From NCBI GenBank assembly GCA_037444185.1, contig JBBIMW010000035.1:1-27429 (forward strand): a stretch of 27,429 bases of DNA, given 5' to 3'. A program made the position numbers and the translations under genes. Positions 14,339 to 22,172 of the stretch are shown one piece after another. The stretch comes from JAILZP01 sp037444185 (GTDB lineage: Bacteria; Bacillota; Desulfotomaculia; Desulfotomaculales; Desulfocucumaceae). The stretch's first letter is position 1. Every line of letters begins with the position of its first letter. The notes beneath the pieces were generated by a model. That model was not told the DNA's origin. It saw only the letters and a program-made list of their open reading frames with translations, and ran no database searches.

Positions 14339-16696
14339 ATGGAAGAAAAAACATTAAAAAGGCTGGAGTACCACAAGATACTGGAGCGGTTGGCGGGGTG
14401 CGCCGGGTCGTCCCTGGGTCGGGAACTGGCGTTGGAGCTGAGGCCCACCGACAATATCGGCCTGATCGGGAGGTGGCAGTCCGAGACCACCGAGGGACGG
14501 GAACTTATGCGCCTGGACCCGGCAGCTGAAATAGGCGGCTGGTGCGATGTCCGGGAACAGTCGCGGCAGGCGCGGCGGGGAATGGTTCTGGAGCCGGAAG
14601 ACTTGCTGGCGGTGGGACGCACCCTTTCGGCGGCCAGGAGGATAAAGAAATTCTTCTTGGAAAGGGCGGAGCGCTATCCTTTGCTGTCGGAGGTCTCAGG
14701 GGGCCTGGGCAGCTTCGGGGATCTCGAGGGCCGTATAAACAACTCCATTTTGCCCGGCGGTGAAGTGGCCGATGGGGCTTCGCCCGCCCTGGGGCGGATC
14801 AGGCGCCAGCTGCTTAATTCCCAGGCCCAGGTCAAAGCCAGGCTGGAGGGTTTCATCCGGTCGGCGGCCTACCAGAAGTATCTCCAGGACCCCATAGTCA
14901 CCATCAGGGAAAACCGCTATGTCATCCCGGTCAAGCAGGAATACCGGGCCCATGTGCCGGGCATTGTCCACGACCAGTCCTCCAGCGGCGCTACACTGTT
15001 TGTTGAGCCCATGGCGGTGGTGGAGGCCAATAACGAGGTGCGCCGCCTCCAGGCCGCCGAGAAACAGGAAATCATGAAGATACTGGAGGATCTTTCGGCG
15101 GCTGTGGCTGCTGTTTCGGAGAGTTTGTCAACCACTCTGGACGCCCTGGGGCGGCTGGATCTGGTCATGGCCAAGTCCAGGTACAGCCTGGAACTGGATG
15201 CCTGGGAGCCGGCCATCAAGCCCGCCCCGCAGCTGGACATAAAAAGGGGCCGCCACCCCCTGCTGGAGGGCCGGGTGGTGCCTGTTGACATAAACCTTGG
15301 GCGGGAGTATGACACCCTGGTTATCACCGGCCCCAACACCGGCGGCAAAACGGTGACACTGAAAACGGTGGGGCTTCTGGTGATTATGGCTCAGTCCGGA
15401 CTTCACATTCCCGCCGGCGAGGGATCGGCGCTGGGTGTCTTCAAGCGGGTGTTCGCCGATATAGGGGATGAGCAGAGCATAGAACAGTCCCTGAGCACCT
15501 TTTCCTCCCACATGACAAACATAGTGGACATACTGGGAAAGGCCGGGCCGGACAGTTTGGTGTTGCTGGATGAATTGGGGGCGGGCACCGACCCGGCCGA
15601 GGGTTCAGCCTTAGCCCAGGCCATCCTTGAAAGCCTGCGGTCTTCCGGCGCCAGGACGGTGGCCACCACCCACTACAGCGAGCTGAAAAATTTTGCCTAT
15701 GCCAACTCCAGGGTGGAGAATGCCAGCGTGGAATTTGACGCCGTGACCTTAAGGCCGACATACCGCCTACTGCTGGGACTTCCCGGCCGCAGCAACGCCT
15801 TTGAAATAGCCGTCAGGCTGGGGCTGGCCCCCGCCCTGGTGGAAAGGGCAAGGCAGTTCATGTCCGCCGATCAGGTCAGGGCGGCGGAGCTGATGGGCGA
15901 ACTGGAAAGGGCCGGGCAGCAGGCGCAGCGGGACCGGGAGGAGGCGGCCCGGCTGCTGGAGGAAGCCCGTCGGATGCAGGATCGCTATCGCCGGCTGGAA
16001 AGGGATGCGGAGGAGAAGAGGGAGGTGCTTCTGGCCAAGGCCAGGGAGGAGGCCGGGGCGCTGCTGCGCAGCGTCCGCCGGGAGGCTGGGGAGATGATCC
16101 GGAATCTGAGGGAAAGACTGTCCAGCGAGACCGCCAGGGACCGGGAGGCCGGCATCCGGGAGACGCGGGAGCGGCTGGCGGAAATGGAGGAGAAAACCGC
16201 CATCGGTCTCCGTTGTGCCGGCCCGGCCCCGGGGGAGGCTCCCCGGGAGGTGCGCCCAGGGGACGAGGTGTTCATCCCCCGTTTCGGCCGGAACGGATTT
16301 ATCGTGGGAAGTCCCGGGGGGGGGCAGGTGCAGGTGCAGGTGGGGGTGGTTAAGGTAACGGTGCCCGTATCCGACCTGCGCAGCCCTGGACATTCTGAAT
16401 CCGCCGGCGGTGGCGTGCAGGTGGCCGGCATTATGGCCGCCAAGGCCAGGGAAATTTCAACACGGCTTGATTTAAGGGGCATGACGGCGGAAGAGGCCTT
16501 TGCGGAGCTGGAGAAATACATGGATGACGCCAGCCTGGCCGGTCTGCCCAGGGTGTATATAGTTCACGGTAAAGGCACCGGCGCCCTGCGGGCGGCCGTT
16601 CAAAGCAGGCTGAAGTCACACCGCCGGGTCAAGTCCTTCAGACTGGGCGAGGCCGGAGAAGGGGGTTCCGGGTGCACCGTGGTGGAACTGCTTTGA
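14339..16696 (+). CDS. mutS2: MutS2 ATPase/endonuclease
   Basis: MutS2 is a dimeric ABC-type ATPase with a C-terminal Smr nuclease domain. It limits homologous recombination in some bacteria and in Bacillus also splits collided ribosomes. The start at ATG 14339 gives 785 aa, the usual length, beginning MEEKTLKRLEYHKILERL; the frame is open upstream, but no family sequence lies there. The core and clamp region leads to Walker A GPNTGGKT (331-338), signature and Walker B LVLLDELGAGTDPAEGSALA, and the His switch ATTHYSELK. A long charged coiled-coil (about 520-630) follows, then a KOW-like segment and Smr (LDLRGMT about 710; HGKGTGALR 743-751). It is the last gene of the rightward block. The ribosome site is weak, and the 122-base gap before it holds nothing recognisable. 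Confidence 0.95.
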   Translation: MEEKTLKRLEYHKILERLAGCAGSSLGRELALELRPTDNIGLIGRWQSETTEGRELMRLDPAAEIGGWCDVREQSRQARRGMVLEPEDLLAVGRTLSAARRIKKFFLERAERYPLLSEVSGGLGSFGDLEGRINNSILPGGEVADGASPALGRIRRQLLNSQAQVKARLEGFIRSAAYQKYLQDPIVTIRENRYVIPVKQEYRAHVPGIVHDQSSSGATLFVEPMAVVEANNEVRRLQAAEKQEIMKILEDLSAAVAAVSESLSTTLDALGRLDLVMAKSRYSLELDAWEPAIKPAPQLDIKRGRHPLLEGRVVPVDINLGREYDTLVITGPNTGGKTVTLKTVGLLVIMAQSGLHIPAGEGSALGVFKRVFADIGDEQSIEQSLSTFSSHMTNIVDILGKAGPDSLVLLDELGAGTDPAEGSALAQAILESLRSSGARTVATTHYSELKNFAYANSRVENASVEFDAVTLRPTYRLLLGLPGRSNAFEIAVRLGLAPALVERARQFMSADQVRAAELMGELERAGQQAQRDREEAARLLEEARRMQDRYRRLERDAEEKREVLLAKAREEAGALLRSVRREAGEMIRNLRERLSSETARDREAGIRETRERLAEMEEKTAIGLRCAGPAPGEAPREVRPGDEVFIPRFGRNGFIVGSPGGGQVQVQVGVVKVTVPVSDLRSPGHSESAGGGVQVAGIMAAKAREISTRLDLRGMTAEEAFAELEKYMDDASLAGLPRVYIVHGKGTGALRAAVQSRLKSHRRVKSFRLGEAGEGGSGCTVVELL

Positions 16697-16712
16697 GGAC
16701 TGAATAATTTAA

Positions 16713-16755
16713 AATAACTTATAACTTAGGCCGGGTACCCAAGTTATAAATTATA
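16713..16755. repeat. Compact palindrome between convergent genes
   Basis: TTATAACTT (16719-16727) mirrors AAGTTATAA (16741-16749) around AGGCCGGGTACCC. The wording (AATAACTTATAACTTAG, then GGTACC) matches the terminal repeats of the 254-base element at 22721-22974, so this looks like two element ends joined with no middle. It lies between the stop codons of mutS2 and the FetB-like gene and touches the latter. It might act as a two-way transcription end, though it lacks a T run. Confidence 0.5.
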
Positions 16756-17563
16756 CGGGCGGTTGTTTTGCACTTTGCAGCAAGAAGGGCTGCAAAGCCC
16801 CATCCGGGTTGAACAGCTTTTTGTATAGAAGCCCCACCAGCATAAGGCAGCCTATGGCGACGGCGGCGGCAATCATAAGCATGACCACTATTTGATAGCG
16901 CACCGCCTCCCTCGGGTCGGCGCCCCCCAATATCTGCCCGGTCATCATTCCCGGCAGGCTTACGAGTCCCACCACCAGCAATGAATTGACGGTGGGGGTC
17001 ATGCCCGCCCTGACTGCATCACGGACGATGGGTCTTACAGCCTCCCAGGGCGTTGCCCCGAAGGTTAGCATTGTCTCTATTTCAGCGGCCCTGGATCTGG
17101 CTTCACTGAAAAGGCGTTCCAGTGAAAGGGCGATTCCATTCATGGAATTACCCAGAATCATGCCGAAAACGGGTATGGCGATCCTGGCGGAATACCAGGG
17201 GTCCGGTGATATGATCAGCACGGTGACGATGGAACCTACTATGAAAGTGCTGGCGGACAGGGATATAAAGGCCGGCAGGTGATGGCGGCCGGCTGTACCG
17301 GGGTTTCTTTTCACTGCGGTTTGAGAGGCTACAAAACACATTGCGGTGATAATAGAAATAATCAACCAGATATTGTTTATGTTAAAAATATAGGTAAGGG
17401 CGTAGCCCACCAGTGTGAGTTGGGCGAAGGTCCGGATTGTTCCCCAGATTAATGACTTGAGCAGTCCCAGCCTGAGAAAGGATGAAATCCCCCCGGCTAT
17501 GAGAACGAGAATGACCGTGAATGACAGCTGCAAGTTGGAAATTGGAATGGTCGCGTTTTCCAT
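16751..17563 (-). CDS. FetB-like ABC transporter permease (UPF0014)
   Basis: The membrane partner of the ATPase encoded just upstream; FetAB of E. coli is an iron exporter. The 270-aa product is strongly hydrophobic, with about seven membrane segments (near 12-31, 36-58, 66-85, 100-121, 127-148, 195-216, 226-251). The family block is PVFGMILGNSMNGIALSLER, then LTFGATPWEAVRP and LVSLPGMMTGQILGGADP. A GGAGGGAGG inside the end of the ATPase gene serves as ribosome site, and the two genes are one base apart, so they are translationally coupled. Regulation is probably by the PadR protein of the same operon. The substrate (iron or another metal/compound) is inferred from the family only. Confidence 0.87.
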   Translation of the reverse strand: MENATIPISNLQLSFTVILVLIAGGISSFLRLGLLKSLIWGTIRTFAQLTLVGYALTYIFNINNIWLIISIITAMCFVASQTAVKRNPGTAGRHHLPAFISLSASTFIVGSIVTVLIISPDPWYSARIAIPVFGMILGNSMNGIALSLERLFSEARSRAAEIETMLTFGATPWEAVRPIVRDAVRAGMTPTVNSLLVVGLVSLPGMMTGQILGGADPREAVRYQIVVMLMIAAAVAIGCLMLVGLLYKKLFNPDGALQPFLLQSAKQPPV

Positions 17564-17564
17564 G

Positions 17565-18218
17565 TTAGTCCTCCCTCCCCGCCGGTTCTATATCGACAAA
17601 AGAAATACCGGCCAGATATTTATAATCGTGGTCATGGGAGACGAGCAGAGCGCCCCGCTCCGCTGCGGACAGCCAGCCGGACAGCAATGCGTAAAAACCG
17701 TCCCGGGCCTTGCCGTCCAAGGCGGCCGCTGGTTCGTCGAGGAGCATTATTTTGGGATCGATGAGGAGTGACCTGGCCAGGGCAACCCTGGCCGCCTCGC
17801 CTGCTGACAGTGTTTTGGCGTCTTGATGCCAGAGGCTCCGGGGCAGGTGCAGCTGTTCAAAAATAGCCCGGGCGTGGCCGGCGTCAAATTTTTTTCCACC
17901 ACCCATACGGGTTTCAAAGGGTTTTGCCAGGTTGTCGGCGACGGTTCCCTCGAAAAGAAAGGGTTTTTGAGCCAGATAATGCACATTGAACCGCCAGTTT
18001 GCCGGCGGTATTTGCCTCCAGCTTTCTCCGTCAAGAAAAGCCTCACCTCCGCAACCGGTTTGAAGTTTAGCCAGAATTCTCAACAAGGTTGATTTTCCCG
18101 CCCCCGAGGGACCCCTTACAGCCAGCGTTCCGCCGGACGGGATGGAGCCGGACACGGTAATTTGCCGCCGCCGGTCGGCGCCCAAGGTGTAAGTGATGTC
18201 CTTGAAAAAAAACAGCAT
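17565..18218 (-). CDS. FetA-like ABC transporter ATPase
   Basis: Cytoplasmic ATP-hydrolysing subunit that drives the FetB-like permease. The 217 aa contain all ABC motifs: Walker A GPSGAGKST (36-44), Q-loop Gln 84 (YLAQKPFLFEGTVADNL), signature LSAGE (137-141), Walker B IMLLDEP (157-163), and the switch His 195 (LLVSHDHDYK). It starts one base after the PadR gene stop and ends one base before the permease start, a tightly packed three-gene operon. The size and the AQKPFLFEGTV segment fit the small FetA/YbbL-type ATPases. No defect is visible. Confidence 0.9.
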   Translation of the reverse strand: MLFFFKDITYTLGADRRRQITVSGSIPSGGTLAVRGPSGAGKSTLLRILAKLQTGCGGEAFLDGESWRQIPPANWRFNVHYLAQKPFLFEGTVADNLAKPFETRMGGGKKFDAGHARAIFEQLHLPRSLWHQDAKTLSAGEAARVALARSLLIDPKIMLLDEPAAALDGKARDGFYALLSGWLSAAERGALLVSHDHDYKYLAGISFVDIEPAGRED

Positions 18219-18219
18219 T

Positions 18220-18522
18220 TTATCTCTCCTCCAGTACCTCGTCGGCCAGTTCCCGTATTTTTTTCCTCGCCTCCGCCAGAACCCTGCGGCCTTCCACAGT
18301 GATTATATAGTATTTTCTGATTTTGCCCCCCACGTTTATTTTTTCCGAGACCAGCATTCCATCCTGTTCGAGTTTGTTCAGGATGGGGTAAATGGTGCCG
18401 GGACTGACCGGGTATCCGTGCCTTTCCAGCTCCTCAATCAGCTCAAATCCGTAGATTTTGCCCAGGGATGAATGATAAAGAATATGAATGCGGATAAAGC
18501 CCAGAAAAAGTTCCCTCAACAT
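18220..18522 (-). CDS. PadR-family transcriptional regulator
   Basis: A small winged-helix repressor of 100 aa. The family pattern is clear: ELFLGFIRIHILYHSSLGKIYGFELIEEL, then the recognition part YPVSPGTIYPILNKLEQDGM and the wing (KIRKYYIITVEGRR), ending in a dimerisation helix. PadR repressors usually bind palindromes near their own promoter and release DNA when a small ligand binds. The start is ATG at 18522, with GGAGG five bases upstream; the frame reads further upstream but without a ribosome site. It is the first gene of the padR-fetA-fetB operon, so it probably controls the exporter and itself. The ligand is not known. Confidence 0.9.
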   Translation of the reverse strand: MLRELFLGFIRIHILYHSSLGKIYGFELIEELERHGYPVSPGTIYPILNKLEQDGMLVSEKINVGGKIRKYYIITVEGRRVLAEARKKIRELADEVLEER

Positions 18523-18552
18523 ATCGTCCTCCGATATTGCCTCACGATATTG
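18521..18552. promoter_or_regulatory. Putative PadR operator (three ATATCG half-sites)
   Basis: ATATCG (18521-18526) and CGATAT (18532-18537) form an inverted repeat with a five-base spacer. A third CGATAT lies at 18545-18550; the last two are part of a direct CGATATTG repeat with a 13-base period. The cluster covers the Shine-Dalgarno and start codon of the PadR gene and lies just downstream of the predicted transcription start. Assignment to PadR is an inference from position and symmetry. Confidence 0.55.
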
Positions 18553-18564
18553 GTGGTTGCATTC

Positions 18565-18593
18565 ATTGTAAGCGGGTGACAATAAAAACGCAA
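18565..18593 (-). promoter_or_regulatory. Promoter of the padR-fetA-fetB operon
   Basis: On the minus strand, TTGCGT (18593-18588) and TACAAT (18570-18565) are 17 bases apart. Transcription would start near 18558, just before the half-site cluster. Between it and the opposite promoter lies a GC-rich hairpin around CCGGCGCCGG (18620-18638) that I cannot assign. Confidence 0.55.
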
Positions 18594-18679
18594 GGGTTTT
18601 TTGGTGAGTTCCGGGTTCCGCCGCCCGGCGCCGGCGGCTGCGCGGCGGATTTATTGCAGGCGGCGCAAGGCACTGATTA

Positions 18680-18688
18680 TGATATAAT
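18680..18688 (+). promoter_or_regulatory. Extended -10 promoter of the mntA-hepT pair
   Basis: TGATATAAT gives TGn plus a consensus TATAAT (18683-18688). No good -35 is seen at the right distance, as is normal for extended -10 promoters. It lies about 40 bases before the antitoxin gene. Confidence 0.55.
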
Positions 18689-18730
18689 GATGGAAAGTGA
18701 TATATAATAAGTATTGTAGCGGTGATATTG

Positions 18731-19171
18731 ATGGCGGGTTTGGTAATGATGGACACGGATATGATTATTGAAAAGGTCAAGACGGTATTGCGGGATTTTC
18801 CCGAGGTGGCCGGGGCTTATCTTTTCGGCTCCATACTGGGCCATTGCCGGCCGGACAGCGACATTGATCTGGGACTGGTGCTGGAGGGCGGGTTAACGCC
18901 GGACAGCCCGGAAGGCGACAGGCTGGAGTCTGCATTGGCCATACTGTTGCCTCCTTTTCGGGGGCACCGCTTCGATATTACAATACTACGCCCGGATAAG
19001 CCTCTGTTTGCCTTTAAGGTTATTAGGGAGGGCAAACTGGTATATAGCCGCAATCCGGACCGCATAGCCGATGTTGTCGAGATTGTCAGCCGGCGTTATG
19101 CCGAACTATATCCGAGGTACAGGCAGGCCCTGGAGGAGATTTTTGCCGAGGTGATTGCCGGTGGGCGTTGA
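18731..19171 (+). CDS. mntA: MntA-like nucleotidyltransferase antitoxin
   Basis: A minimal nucleotidyltransferase of the type that neutralises HepT by adding AMP to a tyrosine of the toxin. The 146 aa show GSILGHCRPDSDIDLG, with the Gly-Ser of the nucleotide site (33-34) and metal Asp 44 and Asp 46. A third Asp is at 82 (FDITIL), followed by KVIREGKLVYSRN, also typical of the family. Starts at 18722 (GTG) and 18746/18749 (ATG) are alternatives; ribosome signals are modest (GGTGAT at 18721). The toxin gene overlaps its end by 11 bases, the usual sign of coupled translation. All catalytic residues are present, so it should be active. Confidence 0.88.
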   Translation: MAGLVMMDTDMIIEKVKTVLRDFPEVAGAYLFGSILGHCRPDSDIDLGLVLEGGLTPDSPEGDRLESALAILLPPFRGHRFDITILRPDKPLFAFKVIREGKLVYSRNPDRIADVVEIVSRRYAELYPRYRQALEEIFAEVIAGGR

Positions 19172-19583
19172 TCGTGAAAGAATGTTGGCCAAAGCCGCGT
19201 ATATCTGCCGGCAGGTCGGCAGTATAAAGGATTTGCTGAAGGCCAGGGCAAAAGAAGATATTCTGTCCGAACCGTGGCTGATCAAGGGATTGAAATACTC
19301 TCTGCAGACATCTATAGAAGCTTTGATTGATATCGCCTATCATATCGCCGTCAAAAAATTCGGACATGCTCCGTCCGACGCCAGGGACGCCATAAAGGCA
19401 CTGGTTGAAGGGGGGCTGATACCAAGGGACAATGCCCGGGTTTACTTGGACATGATTGGTTTCCGCAACCGTGTGGTACACGGCTATCAGGAGGTATCGG
19501 CCGAAAAGGTTTACAATATGGCCAGTCGGGAACTGGAGGACTTTGACAGGTTCCTGGCCGACATATCGGAGGTCATGCGCTAA
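19161..19583 (+). CDS. hepT: HepT-like HEPN RNase toxin
   Basis: HepT proteins are HEPN-domain RNases that act as the toxin of MntA-HepT systems. The 140-aa helical product carries RNRVVHGY (R102, H107, Y109), which is the RX4HXY motif: Arg and His form the nuclease site and Tyr is the residue AMPylated by MntA. The helix SLQTSIEALIDIAYHIAVKK is typical of the family. The start is GTG 19161, preceded by GAGGTGAT; a TTG at 19155 is an alternative. The gene overlaps the mntA end by 11 bases. The active-site motif is intact. The OsmC-like gene follows 23 bases later and may be read from the same transcript. Confidence 0.88.
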   Translation: MGVDRERMLAKAAYICRQVGSIKDLLKARAKEDILSEPWLIKGLKYSLQTSIEALIDIAYHIAVKKFGHAPSDARDAIKALVEGGLIPRDNARVYLDMIGFRNRVVHGYQEVSAEKVYNMASRELEDFDRFLADISEVMR

Positions 19584-19606
19584 TAAATTGCAGGGAGTGA
19601 TGAATT

Positions 19607-20053
19607 ATGCCCGTAATCACATTTAAGGCGACCTCTACCAAACTTCCGGGGGGAATGCTGGTGGAAAGCCAGTCCCGGGGCTTCAGGGTGCTGGCGGACG
19701 AGCCCAAATCCCTGGGTGGCACAGACAAGGCCATGAACCCGGTGGAGATGCTGCTCTGTGCCCTGGGGTCCTGCCAGGGTATTGTCGCGGCAGCCTTCGC
19801 CGGCGAGGCCGGGGTGGAGCTTGAGGGTTTCCGGGTGGACCTGGAGGGCGACCTGGACCCCGCCGGCTTCATGGGCAAGGGGACGGTAAGGCCCGGGTAT
19901 CTGGAAATACGGTATAAAATGTATTTCAAAACCGGCTCCCCGCCCGAAAGTGTCGAGAAGCTGGTTAAAATAATGGAGTCCAGATGTCCGGTGGGGGATT
20001 CCCTGAACAACGGGGTCAGATTTGCGCCCGGCGGTTACGAGATCGAAAAATAG
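19607..20053 (+). CDS. OsmC/Ohr-family protein
   Basis: OsmC-type proteins reduce organic hydroperoxides with a pair of Cys. The 148-aa product has the family layout: an N-terminal beta part, then the helix NPVEMLLCALGSCQGIVAA with C51 and C56, and the second conserved Cys C127 in SRCPVGDSL. The C56-C127 pair fits the redox pair of OsmC. It is closer to the general OsmC/YhfA-like branch than to Ohr, and its true substrate is uncertain. GGGAGTGATG precedes the ATG. It lies 23 bases after the hepT gene; no separate promoter is obvious between them. Confidence 0.88.
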   Translation: MPVITFKATSTKLPGGMLVESQSRGFRVLADEPKSLGGTDKAMNPVEMLLCALGSCQGIVAAAFAGEAGVELEGFRVDLEGDLDPAGFMGKGTVRPGYLEIRYKMYFKTGSPPESVEKLVKIMESRCPVGDSLNNGVRFAPGGYEIEK

Positions 20054-20061
20054 GCGGCGGC

Positions 20062-20070
20062 TGATATAAT
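20062..20070 (+). promoter_or_regulatory. Extended -10 promoter before the cis-prenyltransferase gene
   Basis: TGATATAAT gives TGn plus TATAAT (20065-20070), identical to the motif before mntA. A small hairpin, GGGTA-TCT against AGA-TACCC, follows at about 20083-20106, in the leader just before the ribosome site. Confidence 0.5.
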
Positions 20071-20132
20071 GCCTCTAAAAAATGGGTATTCTGAAAATAG
20101 AGTACCCCGCCCTTATATTTTTGGGAGGCGTT

Positions 20133-20804
20133 ATGCTAAGGAAAACATTTAAAAGACTGCCCGGGCATATCGGAATTATACCGGACGGGAACAGAAGGTG
20201 GGCCGTCAAAAACGGCATGGAAAAGCAGGATGGGTATCAAAGGGGACTGGACCCTGGCCTCATGCTTTACGAGATGTGCCTGGAACTGGGGATACCGGAG
20301 CTTACTTTTTACGGATTCACCCAGGACAACACTAAACGCCCGGCAGTCCAGAGAAAGGCCTTTCAGCAGGCCTGTGTGGACGCCGTCAGAATGCTTTCCG
20401 GACGGGACGCGTCTCTTTTGGTGATGGGGGACCATGCCTCCCGCTTTTTTCCTCCCGAACTGCTGGAGTACACCAGGAGGAAGCCCTTCGGCAGGGGCCT
20501 GATGCGCATAAACTTTCTGGTCAACTACGGCTGGAAATGGGATCTGGCCCGGTTGGCCCACCACCGGAACGGCGGTGCCGGTAAGAGCGCCGATCTGCTA
20601 AAGAGGATAGCCTCATCCGACATTTCCCGGGTGGATCTGATAGTGCGCTGGGGAGGGCGCCGGAGGCTCAGCGGGTTTTTGCCGCTGCAGGCCATATATT
20701 CCGATTTCTACGTGGTGAACGACATGTGGCCGGACTTCAGGCCGGAGCACTTGTATGAAGCCCTGGAGTGGTACCAGGACCAGGACATCACCCTTGGCGG
20801 GTAG
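20133..20804 (+). CDS. Atypical cis-prenyltransferase (UppS-like, altered active site)
   Basis: It belongs to the undecaprenyl diphosphate synthase family, which condenses isopentenyl diphosphate on an allylic primer at the membrane. The 223 aa keep HIGIIPDGNRRWA (catalytic-type D18), YGFTQDNTKRP, MGDHASRF, INFLVNYGWKWDL and FLPLQAIYSDFYVVNDMWPDF. Departures are marked. The usual GE(x)RLSNFLLWQ reads GGRRRLSGFLPLQ, so Arg 176 replaces the Mg-binding Glu. SSENW reads TQDNT, and YGGR reads YGWK. It is also about 25 residues short. The start is ATG 20133, with GGGAGG four bases upstream; an ATG at 20082 is less likely. It is not in the dxr/cdsA cluster where the essential uppS usually lies. It may make a different product or be non-catalytic. 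Confidence 0.8.
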   Translation: MLRKTFKRLPGHIGIIPDGNRRWAVKNGMEKQDGYQRGLDPGLMLYEMCLELGIPELTFYGFTQDNTKRPAVQRKAFQQACVDAVRMLSGRDASLLVMGDHASRFFPPELLEYTRRKPFGRGLMRINFLVNYGWKWDLARLAHHRNGGAGKSADLLKRIASSDISRVDLIVRWGGRRRLSGFLPLQAIYSDFYVVNDMWPDFRPEHLYEALEWYQDQDITLGG

Positions 20805-20856
20805 GCCCGCCCCGGGCTTCAGTGTGCCGCAATCCGCGATGCATTGCGTGACAATG

Positions 20857-22134
20857 CTATTCCTTCAGTGTCACCAGGTGGTAGTTTTTCTTGCCCTTTC
20901 TCAGCACCAGGTATTTCCCGAAAAGTCTGGGGCAGGCGGAAAGCTGCCTTTGGGGGTCGGTTTCCCTGGCGTCATTGATGTATATGGCGCCGCTTTCAAT
21001 ATCGTTTCTCCCCCGGGATCTGGAGGGGCACAATCCGGTTTTCACCACCAGATCCAAAAGTGTCAGTCCGTCCTTCCTTTCCCCTTCAATGGTGGTGGCG
21101 GGTACGCCGGACATGGCGTCCTCCAGCTGGATTTCGGTCAACGAGGACAGCTCGCCCCTGAAAAGCGCCCCGGCTATTTTTTCGGCCATGGCCGCCTCAC
21201 TATTGCCGTGCACCAGGGAGGTCACTTCGTAGGCCAGCCTTTGCTGGGCCTCTCTTTTCTCCGGATTTTTCTCCACCGCCTCCGCCAGCCCGGCTATGGT
21301 ATCTCTGTCCAGGTAGGTGAAATACTTGATGAAACGGATCGCGTCCCGGTCGCCTGTGTTTATCCAGAATTGATAAAACTGGTATGGCGATGTTTTTCCG
21401 GCGTCCAGCCACACGGCGCCGGCCTCGGTCTTGCCGAACTTCTTCCCCTCGGAGGTGGTAATTAGCGGGAAGGTCAGGGCGTAAACGGCGGTTTGCATGG
21501 TGCGCCGGATAAAATCTATCCCGGCGGTGATGTTCCCCCACTGGTCGCTGCCTCCTATTTGCAGCCTGCAGTTGTGGTGCCTGGCCAGGTGGTAATAGTC
21601 GTAAGACTGTAGTATCATATAACTGAACTCGGTATATGAAATCCCCACGTCCCTGTTTTCAATTCTCTGCCTGACGGCGTCTTTGGCCAGCATGGAATTC
21701 ACCGAGAAATGCTTGCCCACGTCCCTCAAATACTCTATGACATTGAGCTGTGAGATCCAGTCGTAATTGTTGAGCAGCAGGGCGGGGTTGGACCTGGAGT
21801 CAAAGTCCAGAAAGCGTGAGAGCTGTTTTTTAATTTTCTCCAGACAGTGGTCCACCAATTCCTTCGGGTTCAACGTGCGCTCCACTGTCTTGCCGCTGGG
21901 ATCACCGATCAGGCCGGTGCCTCCGCCGGCCAGGGCAATGGGTCTGTGCCCGGCCCGCTGAAAGCGCTGTAGTCCCAGCAGGGGAAGCAGGTGTCCTATG
22001 TGCAGGCTGTCTGCCGTGGGGTCGAAGCCGCAGTAAAGAACCACCGGCCCGCTGGACAGCAGCTGTCTCAGCTCCTCCGGTTCTGAAATGTCATTGACCA
22101 GCCCCCTGTACTCAAGTTCATCCAGAAAATGCAT
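20857..22134 (-). CDS. tyrS: Tyrosyl-tRNA synthetase
   Basis: It activates tyrosine and charges tRNA-Tyr. It is a class I enzyme of 425 aa, full length. The Rossmann catalytic domain has HIGH at 45-48 (DSLHIGHLLPL), the tyrosine-site block QIGGSDQWGNITAG (192-205), and KFGKT (232-236) in place of KMSKS, as in many bacterial TyrRS. A C-terminal S4-type RNA-binding domain follows (about 355-420, SGAIYINDARE). AGAGGGG lies before the ATG. There is no T-box upstream, in contrast to pheST and to many Firmicute tyrS genes; a plain consensus promoter is seen instead. The 3' end faces the prenyltransferase gene, with a small GCCCG/CGGGC hairpin (20805-20817) between them. Confidence 0.97.
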   Translation of the reverse strand: MHFLDELEYRGLVNDISEPEELRQLLSSGPVVLYCGFDPTADSLHIGHLLPLLGLQRFQRAGHRPIALAGGGTGLIGDPSGKTVERTLNPKELVDHCLEKIKKQLSRFLDFDSRSNPALLLNNYDWISQLNVIEYLRDVGKHFSVNSMLAKDAVRQRIENRDVGISYTEFSYMILQSYDYYHLARHHNCRLQIGGSDQWGNITAGIDFIRRTMQTAVYALTFPLITTSEGKKFGKTEAGAVWLDAGKTSPYQFYQFWINTGDRDAIRFIKYFTYLDRDTIAGLAEAVEKNPEKREAQQRLAYEVTSLVHGNSEAAMAEKIAGALFRGELSSLTEIQLEDAMSGVPATTIEGERKDGLTLLDLVVKTGLCPSRSRGRNDIESGAIYINDARETDPQRQLSACPRLFGKYLVLRKGKKNYHLVTLKE

Positions 22135-22172
22135 TTACAATCCCCTCTGACAGTTCTTTTTTAAATAAATTT

